Source: Streptomyces rapamycinicus NRRL 5491 (GTDB lineage: Bacteria; Actinomycetota; Actinomycetes; Streptomycetales; Streptomycetaceae). Taken from it: a stretch of 64,000 nucleotides of DNA. Positions within the stretch are counted from its first letter, which is position 1. The number at the start of each line of letters is the position of its first letter. Positions 8,570-17,379 of this stretch are shown here, piece by piece. A program made the position numbers and the translations under genes. The stretch covers positions 992,001 through 1,056,000 of the forward strand of contig NZ_CP085193.1 in assembly GCF_024298965.1 (NCBI RefSeq). Direction: 5' to 3'. A model generated the notes under the pieces. That model did not search any database, had not been told where the DNA came from, and saw only the letters and a list, made by a program, of their open reading frames with translations.

Positions 8570-9271
8570 TCAGCCTCCGAGACGGACGGTGAGGCCCTCC
8601 ACCGGCCCGGCGAGCGCCGCCTTCATCTGCCGGGTCACGGCGTCGACGAGCACCTCGTTGCCGCCGCTCTCGACGCCGTCCAGGACCGCCTCCACGACCT
8701 CGGCCGGGGAGATCTTCTGACTCGGTATCCCGGCGACCATGTCGGTGTCGGCGAGCCCGAGGTGCACCCCGACCACCTGGGTCCCCTGCTCCGCCAGCTC
8801 GATGCGGAGGGAGTTCGTGATCGACCACAGGGCGGCCTTCGATGCGCCGTAGGCGGCCGCGCCGGCGCCCCAGGACAGTACGGAGTGCATGTCGACCAAC
8901 GCGCCGCCACCCCGCGCGGCGAGGACCGGGGCGAACGCTCGGGCCACCCGGAGGGGCCCGAAGACATTCGTTTCGAACGTGGCCACCACGTCGGCCATGT
9001 CCGCCGTCAGCAGTGGCGCGGGCAGGAGCACTCCCGCGTTGTTGATGACGATGTCCACATCCGTGGCCCGGCCGGCGAGCGCGGCGACCGCGTCCGCGTC
9101 GTTGACGTCGAGGGAAACGGCCTCTACCCGCGGGTCCTCGCCGGGGGCGGGCTTCCGCGCCGTCGCGTAGACCTTCGCCGCCCCACGCCGGAGCAGTGCC
9201 TCCACATACGCCTTGCCGATGCCACGTTGGCCTCCGGTCACCAGCACCACGGAACCATCGATCGCAACCAT
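8570..9271 (-). CDS. Short-chain dehydrogenase/reductase
   Basis: 233 aa. ATG 9271 is chosen because AGGGAGG precedes it and the NAD(P)-binding motif follows at once (VLVTGGQRGIGKAY). Catalytic residues appear as the Ser of MHSVLSWG and YGASK. NNAG (VINNAGVL) is intact. It oxidises or reduces an unknown alcohol/ketone. Divergent from a TetR gene at 9475, with palindromes between, so it is probably the main target of that regulator. Confidence 0.9.
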   Translation of the reverse strand: MVAIDGSVVLVTGGQRGIGKAYVEALLRRGAAKVYATARKPAPGEDPRVEAVSLDVNDADAVAALAGRATDVDIVINNAGVLLPAPLLTADMADVVATFETNVFGPLRVARAFAPVLAARGGGALVDMHSVLSWGAGAAAYGASKAALWSITNSLRIELAEQGTQVVGVHLGLADTDMVAGIPSQKISPAEVVEAVLDGVESGGNEVLVDAVTRQMKAALAGPVEGLTVRLGG

Positions 9272-9283
9272 GTCGGACCTCCC

Positions 9284-9310
9284 TGTCGAACGTGTCGAAC
9301 GTGTCGAATC
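9284..9310. repeat. Three tandem 9-mers upstream of the SDR
   Basis: TGTCGAACG occurs twice and TGTCGAATC once, head to tail, right before the SDR ribosome-binding site. It could be a chance duplication or a regulator site in the 5' leader. Confidence 0.6.
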
Positions 9311-9380
9311 GCGCGCACGAACCGGCGGGGACGGCGGCCCATGGGGCCGCGGCCCAACGGCGGCGCGCCAAAATAGATTA

Positions 9381-9394
9381 TTAGCATCATCTAA
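9381..9394. promoter_or_regulatory. Candidate TetR operator (site 1)
   Basis: TTAGCATCATCTAA has TTAG/CTAA arms around a six-base centre in an A/T-rich island midway between the divergent SDR and tetR genes, where promoters are expected. Inferred as the autoregulatory site. Confidence 0.45.
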
Positions 9395-9419
9395 AATGGG
9401 CCGCAAATATCATCGACGC

Positions 9420-9438
9420 GGTACCGGCATCCGGTACC
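9420..9438. promoter_or_regulatory. Palindrome in tetR leader (site 2)
   Basis: GGTACCG and CGGTACC are perfect 7-bp arms around GCATC, 37 bases before the tetR start. It may be a second operator or an mRNA hairpin. Confidence 0.45.
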
Positions 9439-9474
9439 CCAGTCCGGCACCACACGCAGAAGGAAGTACCGACC

Positions 9475-10104
9475 ATGCCCCGAGCATCCCGAGCCGAGGC
9501 CGAACGCCACCGCGAGCAGGTGATCGCGGCCACCGCGAAGCTGGTGCGCACCCACGGCGCCGACAAGGTGAGCGTGCCCCAGGCGATGGCGGCGGCAGGT
9601 CTGACCCACGGCGGCTTCTACCGCCACTTCGCCTCGAAGGACGACCTGGTCGCCCAGGCGTGCTCGGCCGCGTTCGCCGAACGTCTCGCCGCCATGGAGG
9701 AACCCCCCGAGGGCGAGGACACGAGCGGCGCCCGGGCCGCCTTCCTGGCCACCTATCTGTCCGCCCGGCACCGCGACAACCCCGGCCTGGGGTGCGCCGC
9801 CGCGGCGCTGGCGGTGGACGCCGCACACGCGGAGCCCGGTGACCCGCTCAAGGGGGCGTACATCGAAGGTGTGCGCAACCTGATCGGCGGGATGGAGCGC
9901 AACGCGAGGACGTCCGGCGACACGGCGGCCGACGAGGAGTCCGTTCTCGTCGAACTGTCCACCATGGTCGGGGCGTTGGTGCTGGCACGGGCCTGCGCGG
10001 GGGACGATCTGTCGGACCGCGTCCTGGCCGCGGTGCGCGACCACGTCCTCAGCGCGTATGAGCACACCCCTGACGGGAAGGACGCGTCCGGCACCGCCGA
10101 ATGA
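9475..10104 (+). CDS. TetR-family transcriptional regulator
   Basis: 209 aa, ATG start behind GAAGGA. The DNA-binding domain reads RAEAERHREQVIAATAKLVRTHGADKVSVPQAMAAAGLTHGGFYRHFASKDDLV, a subgroup often divergent from an oxidoreductase gene, as here. The C-terminal part has the pattern NPGLGCAAAALAVD common to these regulators. Likely repressor of the SDR at 8570 and of itself; inducer unknown. Confidence 0.9.
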   Translation: MPRASRAEAERHREQVIAATAKLVRTHGADKVSVPQAMAAAGLTHGGFYRHFASKDDLVAQACSAAFAERLAAMEEPPEGEDTSGARAAFLATYLSARHRDNPGLGCAAAALAVDAAHAEPGDPLKGAYIEGVRNLIGGMERNARTSGDTAADEESVLVELSTMVGALVLARACAGDDLSDRVLAAVRDHVLSAYEHTPDGKDASGTAE

Positions 10105-10162
10105 AACGCGCTCGCGTCAGGGGTTCGCACTCACCTGGTGCCCGCATTCCGACGGGCGGGGG

Positions 10163-11173
10163 CTACCGTCCGAGCGCCGAGGACAGCCGCGCCGCGAGCG
10201 GCTCGCCGTCGAGGAAGTCCAGCAGCTCGCCGACGGTCGGCCCGGTGGCGGGGCCGTGCCGGGTGACCGCGAAGGCGGCCGCCGCGTTGGCACCCCGTAC
10301 GGCGCCGCTCAGGTCCAGCCCGTGGCCGAGGAGGGCCAGGAACGCTCCCGTATGGGCGTCGCCCGCGCCGTTGCTGTCGACCGCGGTCACCCGGCGGCCG
10401 GGGATGTGCGCGGGCTCGCCGCCGGGCGGGACCAGCCAGCAGCCGTCCGCGTCGGCCCGCAGCAGCACACCGGTGCGCGGGCCCAGCCGGGCGGCGAGCG
10501 CCGCCGCGGCCTCCCGGGCGTCGTCCCGGCCGGTCAGCAGCCGCCCCTCGCGCTGGTTGCAGCTGACCCAGTCGCAGCGCGCCAGCACGGGCTCCAGCAC
10601 CTCCTCCGGGATCTGGTCGGCCAGCGGGCCCGGGTCGAGGAAGACCCGGGTGTGCTCCGGCAGCCGTGCCACGAGCGAGGCCAGGACCGGGCCGTTCACC
10701 GGGTAGGCGAGCCCGTATCCGGAGATCTGCACCAGGTCGCCGGGGCGCAGCGCGGCGAGCACGGCCGTCGCGTGGGCCTCGGTCAGCCGCGCCTCGGCGC
10801 CGAGGCTGGTGGCGAAGGTGCGTTCGCCACCGCCGTCGACGAAGGCCACGCAGAATCCGGTGTCCTCGTCCGTGACCGGATCCAGCGGCACCTCGATGCC
10901 TGTCCGGGCGAGGTCCGCCCGGACCCGGTCGCCGAACGGCCCGGTGCCGTGGGCGCCCGCGTACACGGCCGGCAGGCCCAGGCGGCGGGCGGCGGTGAGG
11001 ACGTTGAATCCGCCGCCCGTGGTGAGCGTGGTGTCCCGCGAGACGATGTCGCCGCCGCGCTCGGGCAGTGCGGGCACCCGCATCACCAGGTCGACGATGG
11101 CGTTGCCGAGCAGCACCAGCCGACCGCCCGTGGCCTCGCCGGAGGCCCCGGGGACGCCGTGGTGGCCGGTCAT
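10163..11173 (-). CDS. PfkB-family carbohydrate/nucleoside kinase
   Basis: 336 aa. The start codon overlaps the stop of the permease gene (ATGA, 11170-11173), which shows translational coupling. The N-terminal signature region is LVLLGNAIVDLVMRVPALPERGGDIVSRD with GGGFNVLTAARRLG; the C-terminal ATP/catalytic motif is DSNGAGDAHTGAF, whose second Asp is the catalytic base. Family members phosphorylate ribose, nucleosides, pseudouridine or sugars. Coupling to an NCS1 permease and an ADP-ribosylglycohydrolase favours a ribosyl compound or nucleoside as substrate; this is an inference. Confidence 0.9.
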   Translation of the reverse strand: MTGHHGVPGASGEATGGRLVLLGNAIVDLVMRVPALPERGGDIVSRDTTLTTGGGFNVLTAARRLGLPAVYAGAHGTGPFGDRVRADLARTGIEVPLDPVTDEDTGFCVAFVDGGGERTFATSLGAEARLTEAHATAVLAALRPGDLVQISGYGLAYPVNGPVLASLVARLPEHTRVFLDPGPLADQIPEEVLEPVLARCDWVSCNQREGRLLTGRDDAREAAAALAARLGPRTGVLLRADADGCWLVPPGGEPAHIPGRRVTAVDSNGAGDAHTGAFLALLGHGLDLSGAVRGANAAAAFAVTRHGPATGPTVGELLDFLDGEPLAARLSSALGR

Positions 11174-12663
11174 GAGACCTCCCGCGCGGCCGGGGCGGGC
11201 AGCACCTGCTGCTGGGGCGGTTGCGCGGACGCCTCCTCGCGGACGGTGCCGTCGAACCGGCGCAGCAGGGCGTAGACACCGGCCGCGAGCACCAGGGTCA
11301 CCACCCATCCCAGCCCGTTGGACCCGATCCAGCTGTGGGCGAGCGGCCCGGAGAACCACACATCGGTGGCGCTGGTGCTGGCCTCGGTGAACAGCAGGCC
11401 CACCACGATGGCCGCCGCCCAGGCGATCATCGCGGCCCAGGCGACCCCACCCCGGAACCAGTAGCGGCTGGAGCGGCCGACGTCCATCAGGGCCGCGCCG
11501 TCGTAGGACCGGCGGAGTATCAGGTCGACCGCGAAGACGCCCACCCAGGCGTTGATGGGGACGGCGAGGAGGGTCAGGAAGGTGATGAACGGGCCGTAGA
11601 AGTCCTTGGCGATCAGGATGAAGTAGATCCCGCCCGCGAAGGTGACGACCACGTCCAGGCCGACGGCGAGGGTGCGCCGGACCCGTATCCCCAGGGTGAT
11701 CATGGTGAGCCCCGCCGAGTAGACGGACAGGTGGTTGGAGAGCAGCAGTCCGCCGAACGCGGCGATCAGATACGGGATCGACATCCACGACGGCAGCATC
11801 GTGTTGATCGCCGAGACGGGGTCGGAGGCAGAGGCCAGATCGGGTTCACCCGCCGCGAGGAGCGAGCCCAGCGAGATCAGCACCACCAGCGGGATACCGG
11901 CACCGAAGGCGGAAGCGGCCACCAGCCTGCCGCCGGGAATCCGGCGGGGCAGGTAACGGGCGTAGTCGGCCCCGGTGTTGGCCCAGCCGATCCCGGTACC
12001 GGCGGCGATCATGCCGACGCCCACGACCATCGAGCTCACCGGCCCGACCTGGGCGTGGAAGACCTTGCCCCAGTCCACGGTGGTGGCGAGAAAGCCGATC
12101 ACGACCAGGTTCAGCAGCCCGAAGACATAGCTGGCCCACCTGTTGATCCACATGATGGTGGCGTGGCCCAGGCCGCTGATCAGCAGGGTGCAGCCGATGA
12201 AGACCAGCAGGCACACCACGGTGAGGACGGTGTTCCGCCGGATGCCGAAGGCGGCGTCGAGCAGCGCCAGCAGGGCGAAGGCGGCCGTGGTGGTGTTGAT
12301 GGTCTCCCAGCCGAGCCGGCTCATCCAGGTGACCAGTGTGGGCCCCGCGTTGCCACGGACCCCGAACACCGCGCGGGAGAGGGTGAGGGCGGGCGCTCCG
12401 CCCCGCTTCCCGGCGATGCTGAGGGCGCCCACCAGGGCGAAGGAGCCGAAGGAGCCGAGGATGGCCACGACGGCCGCCTGCCAGATGTTCAGGCCGCGGA
12501 AGCTGACCAGCGCCGCGCCGAGCGGCAGGCCGAGGATGCTGATGTTCGCGGCGAACCAGGTCCAGAACATCTGGCTCGCGTGGCCGTGGCGCTCGGCGTC
12601 GGGAACCGGCTCGATGCCTCTGGTCTCCACGGAGCCGACGCGGTCGTTCTCTGAAGCCGCCAT
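11170..12663 (-). CDS. NCS1-family purine/cytosine/nucleoside permease
   Basis: 497 aa, ATG 12663 behind ACAGG. Multiple hydrophobic segments across the chain, beginning FWTWFAANISILGLPLGAAL, are typical of the 12-helix NCS1 symporters such as CodB and pyrimidine/purine permeases. The segment MSRLGWETINTTTAAFALL and GIGWANTGADYARYLPR match the substrate-site region. It should carry a nucleobase or nucleoside into the cell with H+ or Na+. It sits between an ADP-ribosylglycohydrolase and a PfkB kinase. Confidence 0.9.
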   Translation of the reverse strand: MAASENDRVGSVETRGIEPVPDAERHGHASQMFWTWFAANISILGLPLGAALVSFRGLNIWQAAVVAILGSFGSFALVGALSIAGKRGGAPALTLSRAVFGVRGNAGPTLVTWMSRLGWETINTTTAAFALLALLDAAFGIRRNTVLTVVCLLVFIGCTLLISGLGHATIMWINRWASYVFGLLNLVVIGFLATTVDWGKVFHAQVGPVSSMVVGVGMIAAGTGIGWANTGADYARYLPRRIPGGRLVAASAFGAGIPLVVLISLGSLLAAGEPDLASASDPVSAINTMLPSWMSIPYLIAAFGGLLLSNHLSVYSAGLTMITLGIRVRRTLAVGLDVVVTFAGGIYFILIAKDFYGPFITFLTLLAVPINAWVGVFAVDLILRRSYDGAALMDVGRSSRYWFRGGVAWAAMIAWAAAIVVGLLFTEASTSATDVWFSGPLAHSWIGSNGLGWVVTLVLAAGVYALLRRFDGTVREEASAQPPQQQVLPAPAAREVS

Positions 12664-12724
12664 GGTGGTACCTGTCTTTCTGTCCGGGGGCGCTCCGGTG
12701 CGGATGTGGGGGCGGAGGTGTGTG

Positions 12725-13732
12725 TCATTCGGCCGTGTCGGCGCGCAGCGCGAGCAGGGCCTTGGCCAGCGGTTCCAGGTCGAGGTCGTTGACCGAGCGC
12801 AGGGTGGCGAGGGCGTCGTCGGGCAGGGCGGAGGCCCCGCTGACGGCACCGGCTATCGCGCCGGCTATGGCACCGATGGTGTCGCAGTCGCCGCCGAGGT
12901 TGGCGGCCAGCAGGCAGGCCCGCCATGGCTCGCCCTCGGCGAGGGCCAGCACGGCGAAGGCCGCGGGGACCGACTCCTGGCTGGCGACGCTGGTGCCGAC
13001 CAGGTCGCAGACGCGGTCCAGGGCCTGCCGCTCGGGCAGTCCGCGCACCAGTTCCACGGCCCAGCCGATGCGCGCGGCGATATCGGCCCCGGCGACCCAG
13101 TGGCCGCGCTCGGCGCCGGCCGCGGCCGCCGTGATCGCCGCGCCGATGGCGTCCTCCAGATCGCCGCCGCCGATGCCACGGCTCACCGCGGCGGCCACGG
13201 CGGCCGCGGAGGCGATGCCGATGGAGGTGTCATGGGTGACCTGGCACGCCTCCGCGACCCGGTCGAGGAAGGGCTCCAGGGGGGTGTCGGGGAAGGCCAC
13301 GCCGACGGGGGTGATCCGCATCGCCGCGCCGTTGGTGGCACCGGACTTGCCCGCCTCCTCCGGCGGTACGCCACGGGACACGGCCTCCAGTGCGGCCTTG
13401 GTGGAGGGGCCGAGCAGGTCGAAGGAGCCCTTGGCCTTCATGGCGCGCTCCCACTCCAGGAGCTCGTGCGCGAGCCGCATTGGGTCGATCCGGCCGCCGG
13501 ACCCGGTCAGCAGCCGTCCGACGATGACGGCCTGGTCGGTGTCGTCCGTGACCGAACCGGCGGGCATTCCGGCGCTCACCGGGTTGTCCTCCGGACCGGG
13601 TTCGAAGTCGGTGACGTCGCCGAACCGGGCGACGATGGACCGCCGGGACATGATCTGGGTGGGCATACCGAGGGCGTCGCCCATCGCCAGGCCGTAGAGG
13701 GCGCCGAGCGCGCGGTCGTGCTGGTGGTTCAT
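12725..13732 (-). CDS. ADP-ribosylglycohydrolase family protein
   Basis: 335 aa, ATG start behind AGGAAG. The di-magnesium ARH fold is shown by GALYGLAMGDALG near the N-terminus, SVTDDTDQA and the C-terminal GGDCDTIGAIAGAIAG, which supply the metal-binding Asp residues. The family removes ADP-ribose from proteins or cleaves related N-glycosides. In this operon, between a GntR regulator and a nucleobase-type permease, a small-molecule N-ribosyl substrate is more likely than a modified protein. That functional step is inferred. Confidence 0.92.
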   Translation of the reverse strand: MNHQHDRALGALYGLAMGDALGMPTQIMSRRSIVARFGDVTDFEPGPEDNPVSAGMPAGSVTDDTDQAVIVGRLLTGSGGRIDPMRLAHELLEWERAMKAKGSFDLLGPSTKAALEAVSRGVPPEEAGKSGATNGAAMRITPVGVAFPDTPLEPFLDRVAEACQVTHDTSIGIASAAAVAAAVSRGIGGGDLEDAIGAAITAAAAGAERGHWVAGADIAARIGWAVELVRGLPERQALDRVCDLVGTSVASQESVPAAFAVLALAEGEPWRACLLAANLGGDCDTIGAIAGAIAGAVSGASALPDDALATLRSVNDLDLEPLAKALLALRADTAE

Positions 13733-13794
13733 CGGGACTTCCTGTCAGTGCGCGGAGGCGGTACGTCGGGCGTGGGCGGGCGCGGTGTGCGGGC

Positions 13795-14562
13795 TCATCG
13801 GGGCTGCTTCATCGCGGATGCCCCATCGCCGCTGCCCAGGGCCGTCTCGTCGGGGCTCTCGCCGAAGCCGAGGTGCAGCTGGAAGCGGGCGGGGTCCAGG
13901 AGGCTGGTCACCTGCTCGACGATCCGGCCATCGGCCCCGCGGCTGACCCGGCGGGTGTTGAGCCAGACCTCTCCCACCTGGCGGCGGAGCAGGGTCGCCT
14001 CGTCGGTGGCCAGTTGGCGCACGGACGCCCACTCGTCCCCGTGCGTGGCCCGGATGCCGACCGCGGCGAGGGTCTTGGTCAGCGAGCCGTCGAGGAGCCC
14101 GCCGAGCGGGACATCGGCCAGGGCCGGGACCATGGGAACCCGGCTGCGCTCCAGCGCGACCGGAGTGCCCTCCGGCAGCACCCGCAACCGGTCTAGCGCC
14201 ATGAACTCGACGCCCTCGATGTCGAGTTCACCGGCCAGCCGGGCATCGCGCACCGCTTCGAGGCGGAGCACCTCGGTGGTCACCTGGGCTCCCTGGTCGG
14301 CCAGCGCCCTGGTCCACCCCAGCCGGTTGTCCAGCAGGCCGCCGTCGAAGGTGACGAACGAGCCGACGCCCGCGTGGGTGGAGATCAGCCCCTGCTTGCT
14401 GAGCTCGTCCAGCGCCTGCCGGACGGTGGCCCTGCTGACCGCGAAGCGCCGGGTGAGCGCGTGTTCGCCGGGCAGCCTGCTGCCCGGCTCCAGGGCGCCG
14501 CTGTGGATCTCACGGGCCAGGACGCGGGCGATGCGCTGATGCTTGAGGACCTGTTTAGGCAT
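13795..14562 (-). CDS. GntR-family regulator (HutC/UTRA type)
   Basis: 255 aa, ATG start. The winged helix is at the N-terminus (LEPGSRLPGEHALTRRFAVSRATVRQALDELSKQGLISTHAGVGSFV), and the UTRA ligand domain follows (VEFMALDRLRVLPEGTPVALERSRVP). UTRA domains bind small metabolites such as sugars phosphates or histidine derivatives. First gene of the four-gene set gntR - ARH - permease - kinase, 62 bases before the ARH start, so likely its local repressor. The upstream stretch TACATGTTCAGTCCTGTC (14579-14596) could hold its operator but lacks clean symmetry. Confidence 0.88.
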   Translation of the reverse strand: MPKQVLKHQRIARVLAREIHSGALEPGSRLPGEHALTRRFAVSRATVRQALDELSKQGLISTHAGVGSFVTFDGGLLDNRLGWTRALADQGAQVTTEVLRLEAVRDARLAGELDIEGVEFMALDRLRVLPEGTPVALERSRVPMVPALADVPLGGLLDGSLTKTLAAVGIRATHGDEWASVRQLATDEATLLRRQVGEVWLNTRRVSRGADGRIVEQVTSLLDPARFQLHLGFGESPDETALGSGDGASAMKQPR

Positions 14563-14696
14563 GTCCGGACGTTAGCCATACATGTTCAGTCCTGTCTAGA
14601 GTCGCAAGCACTCGAATCGGGAACTGATCACTCTTGGTCCGGGAACGCCGCAGACAGCGGGATCTGATGGCAGCGGGGACCGACGGCAGCGGGAAA

Positions 14697-14738
14697 GCCG
14701 ATGGCACGGCCCGCCGTGAAGCGGGCCGTGCCATCGGC
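14697..14738 (-). terminator. Strong hairpin after the PLP desulfhydrase gene
   Basis: A perfect 18-bp stem (14697-14714 with 14721-14738) and CGTGAA loop lies 76 bases after the 14814 stop. It isolates that gene from the gntR operon, which is transcribed the same way. Confidence 0.8.
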
Positions 14739-14813
14739 GAGCAGAGGCACCGGAGTCCCGCGCGGAGTGACACGGGATGGGTCGAGCACACCGGGGTCGT
14801 ACCGGTGTGACGC

Positions 14814-15815
14814 TCAGCCGCGGGGCCGCCGTACGGCGGTGTCGGCCACGGCGCGACGCGCCCGCTCCAGTGTCTCGGCGTGCCCGAACAGGCCCGGCAG
14901 CCCGCCGGTGTGCACGAAGACCGTGCGCTGCCCGGGGCGCACCTGGCCGTCGTGGACGGCCGCGATGAGACCGGCCAGGGCACGGCCGGTGTAGATGGGG
15001 TCGAGGACGATGCCTTCGGTGCGGGCCGCCGTGGTGATGGCGTCCATGACCGGTTCGGTGAGCGCGGAGTAGCCGGGCCCGACCTGATCCAGGCGCAGCC
15101 GCAGGGGTGTGGCCGCGGGCTGTCCGGCCAGCCCCTCGACCAGGTGGCCGACGGTGCGCCCGGGGTCGGGGACGGCCCCGCAGTGCACCCCCAGCACCCG
15201 CTCGGCTCCGAGGGTGTGCACGAGCCCGGCCATGGTGCCGCCCGATCCGACCGCCACCACCACCGTGGCCAGGTCCGGGTCCTGCACCAGGAGTTCCGTC
15301 CCCGCCGCGGCATAGCCCTGGGCGCCCAGCACGCTGGAGCCGCCGAAGGGGATCACCGCGGGCCGGGCGCCCCGCTCACACAGGTCGCGGGCCACGTCCT
15401 CCACGGCCGCCGCGAGTTCCGCCTCGCTCACCTCACCCGCCCATACGACGCGGGCGCCGAAGAGACCGTCGAGCGCGATGTTGCCGGTCATGCCCTCGGT
15501 CGGCGCACCGGCGAGGACCAGGACCACGTCCATGCCCAGCCGGGCCCCGGCCGCGGCCGTCAGCCGGGCGTGGTTGCTCTGCGCGGCCCCGCTGGTCACC
15601 AGCGTGGTGGCGCCCTCGGCGCGGGCGGCCCCGGCCGTCCACTCCAGCTTGCGGACCTTGTTGCCGCCGCCGCCCAGCCCGATCAGATCGTCACGCTTGA
15701 CCCACAGATCATCGGGCTCCAGCCCGATGGCACGGGCCAGGCGCGGCGCGGCCTCCAGCGGTGTGGGCCTGCTCATCAACTCGGCCCGCGTGGTGTCCTG
15801 ACGCTCTTCTGACAC
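14814..15815 (-). CDS. D-cysteine desulfhydrase / ACC deaminase family PLP enzyme
   Basis: 333 aa from GTG 15815, chosen because family members have about ten residues before the RPTPLE motif and AAGG lies nine bases upstream; ATG 15776 is the short alternative. The PLP Lys is in GGGGNKVRKLEW, the substrate loop in TSGAAQSNHARLTAAAGARLG, and the phosphate-binding glycines in VAVGSGGTMAGL. D-cysteine desulfhydrase gives pyruvate, H2S and ammonia; ACC deaminase gives 2-oxobutyrate and ammonia. Motifs alone do not separate them, although the length and KLEW end lean to the desulfhydrase. Confidence 0.88.
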   Translation of the reverse strand: MSEERQDTTRAELMSRPTPLEAAPRLARAIGLEPDDLWVKRDDLIGLGGGGNKVRKLEWTAGAARAEGATTLVTSGAAQSNHARLTAAAGARLGMDVVLVLAGAPTEGMTGNIALDGLFGARVVWAGEVSEAELAAAVEDVARDLCERGARPAVIPFGGSSVLGAQGYAAAGTELLVQDPDLATVVVAVGSGGTMAGLVHTLGAERVLGVHCGAVPDPGRTVGHLVEGLAGQPAATPLRLRLDQVGPGYSALTEPVMDAITTAARTEGIVLDPIYTGRALAGLIAAVHDGQVRPGQRTVFVHTGGLPGLFGHAETLERARRAVADTAVRRPRG

Positions 15816-15889
15816 GATCGCCGCCTTCGCCCCACATCCGATCCGGCCCAGCTCTCCGCCCGCGAGCATAGGCGCTACGTACCGTTTCC

Positions 15890-16414
15890 CTACTCAGCTA
15901 CGGAGGAGCCGGGCGCGGGTCGCCGCCGCTCGAGTTCGGTGTAGCGGGCGCGCATCGCCTCACTCGCGGCCGGACCCGCGGTGAACACGTACATCTCGCT
16001 GTCGGCGAGGCTTCGGCCGGTGCGCGCGTCCACCACGACGGGTTCGGCCTCCTCGCCGGTGTGGGCGTCGACCAGGATCATGGCGCGCTCCTCCGGCGCG
16101 AGGTGCTGGTTGCCCCAGGCGGCCAGCGCGACGACCACGGGCCGCAGCGAACGACCGCGCCCGGTCAGCACGTACTCATGGCGCACCGGGTTGGACTGGT
16201 AGGGGCGCCGCTCCAGCAGGCCGTCCGCCACCAGGGTCTTCAGCCGGGTGGTGAGCATGCTGGTGGAGATGTTCAGGCTCTGCTGGAACTGGTCGAAGCG
16301 CGTATAGCCGTCGAAGGCGTCATGGAGGATCAGCAGCGTCCACCACTCCCCCACGTGCTGAACCGTGGTCGACAGCGGGCACTCACGGTCCTCCAGCCTG
16401 ATCCGGCTTGCCAT
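15890..16414 (-). CDS. HxlR-family winged-helix regulator
   Basis: 174 aa, ATG start. It begins with the typical HxlR Cys and core: CPLSTTVQHVGEWWTLLILHDAFDGYTRFDQFQQSLNISTSMLTTRLKTLVADGLLERR. A C-terminal extension of about 60 residues (LVDAHTGEEAEPVVVDARTG) is longer than the ~110-residue minimal family and recurs in Streptomyces members. Divergent from the SDR at 16514; nested palindromes between them are likely its operator. Many HxlR proteins sense electrophiles or quinones through the conserved Cys. Confidence 0.88.
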   Translation of the reverse strand: MASRIRLEDRECPLSTTVQHVGEWWTLLILHDAFDGYTRFDQFQQSLNISTSMLTTRLKTLVADGLLERRPYQSNPVRHEYVLTGRGRSLRPVVVALAAWGNQHLAPEERAMILVDAHTGEEAEPVVVDARTGRSLADSEMYVFTAGPAASEAMRARYTELERRRPAPGSSVAE

Positions 16415-16433
16415 TGCGACACCCTCCCGGGTT

Positions 16434-16472
16434 ACTGCTAATGTGAAAGTTACTTGCTTCTATTTTAGCAGT
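16434..16472. promoter_or_regulatory. Nested palindromes between hxlR and SDR
   Basis: Outer arms ACTGCTAA (16434-16441) and TTAGCAGT (16465-16472) enclose an inner palindrome AAGTTACTT (16447-16455) in a patch unusually A/T-rich for this DNA. The position covers the start region of both divergent genes. Likely HxlR site plus promoters. Confidence 0.55.
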
Positions 16473-16513
16473 CACAAGGGGTGTGCCCTGCGCGCACTCC
16501 GGAACGGACAGCC

Positions 16514-17293
16514 TTGCCCACACCCGATGACTCCCTCTCCGGCCGTCGCGCCCTCGTCACCGGTGGCACCAAGGGCACCGGAGCGGCGATCGCGGCCCGG
16601 CTGCGGACGGCCGGTGCGACCGTACTGGTCACCGCCCGCTCCCAGCCCGGGGACGTCCCCGACGACGCCTTCGTGGGCGCCGACCTGACCACACCCGAAG
16701 GCGCGGAACACATCGCGCGGGAGGTGCGGCGTCGGCTGGGCGGCACGGACATCCTGGTCCATACGCTCGGCGGCTCGGCCGCGCCCGCCGGTGGCTTCGA
16801 GGCGATGTCCGAGGAGATCTGGCAGCAGGAGCTCAACCACAATCTGCTCGGCGCCGTCCGCCTGGACCGCGCCCTGATCCCGGGCATGATCGAACGGGGC
16901 GGGGGCGCGGTGGTCCACGTCTCCTCGATCCAGCGGCGGATGCCACTGTGGAACGGCACGCTGGCCTACGCCGCCGCCAAGGCCGCGCTCACCACCTACA
17001 GCAAGGGCCTGGCGAACCAGGTGGCACCGCTCGGGGTGCGGGTGAACACGGTGTCCCCCGGGTTCATCCAGACCAGCGCGGCCGACGCGCTCATCGACCG
17101 CATCGCCGAGCGGACCGGCGACCGGGAGTCCGCCCTGGCATCGCTCATGGACTCCCTCGGCGGCATCCCCCTCGGGCGCCCCAACCGGCCCGGAGAAGTC
17201 GCCGAACTCGTCGCCTTCCTCGTCTCCGACCGCGCCTCCGCCATCGTCGGCGCCGAGCACGTCATCGACGGCGGCACCGTACCCGCCGTCTGA
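16514..17293 (+). CDS. Short-chain dehydrogenase/reductase
   Basis: 259 aa from TTG 16514 (GGA 5 bases upstream); GTG 16481 would add 11 residues but starts directly after AAGGG with no spacing. The cofactor motif is [18 protein letters not shown] and the catalytic region is [10 protein letters not shown]...[11 protein letters not shown]. The C-terminus ends [17 protein letters not shown], typical of NADP-dependent classical SDRs. Divergent from hxlR, so likely its target. Substrate unknown; HxlR/SDR pairs are often part of aldehyde or quinone stress responses. Confidence 0.9.
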   Translation: MPTPDDSLSGRRALVTGGTKGTGAAIAARLRTAGATVLVTARSQPGDVPDDAFVGADLTTPEGAEHIAREVRRRLGGTDILVHTLGGSAAPAGGFEAMSEEIWQQELNHNLLGAVRLDRALIPGMIERGGGAVVHVSSIQRRMPLWNGTLAYAAAKAALTTYSKGLANQVAPLGVRVNTVSPGFIQTSAADALIDRIAERTGDRESALASLMDSLGGIPLGRPNRPGEVAELVAFLVSDRASAIVGAEHVIDGGTVPAV

Positions 17294-17379
17294 GGACCGT
17301 CCCCACCGTCGACCTCCGCCATCGCTTCACGCTCCGTCAGGGCCTGGTCGGCCACCTCACCATCGCCCCCTGGGGCGCT

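Noticed and set aside
9284..9310. Three 9-base repeats as a CRISPR-like array
   Set aside because: The units are head to tail with no spacers.
10068..10123. ACCCCTGACG/CGTCAGGGGT inverted repeat at the end of tetR
   Set aside because: The arms are only 10 bp with a 36-base loop, partly coding; a terminator role is possible but unconvincing.
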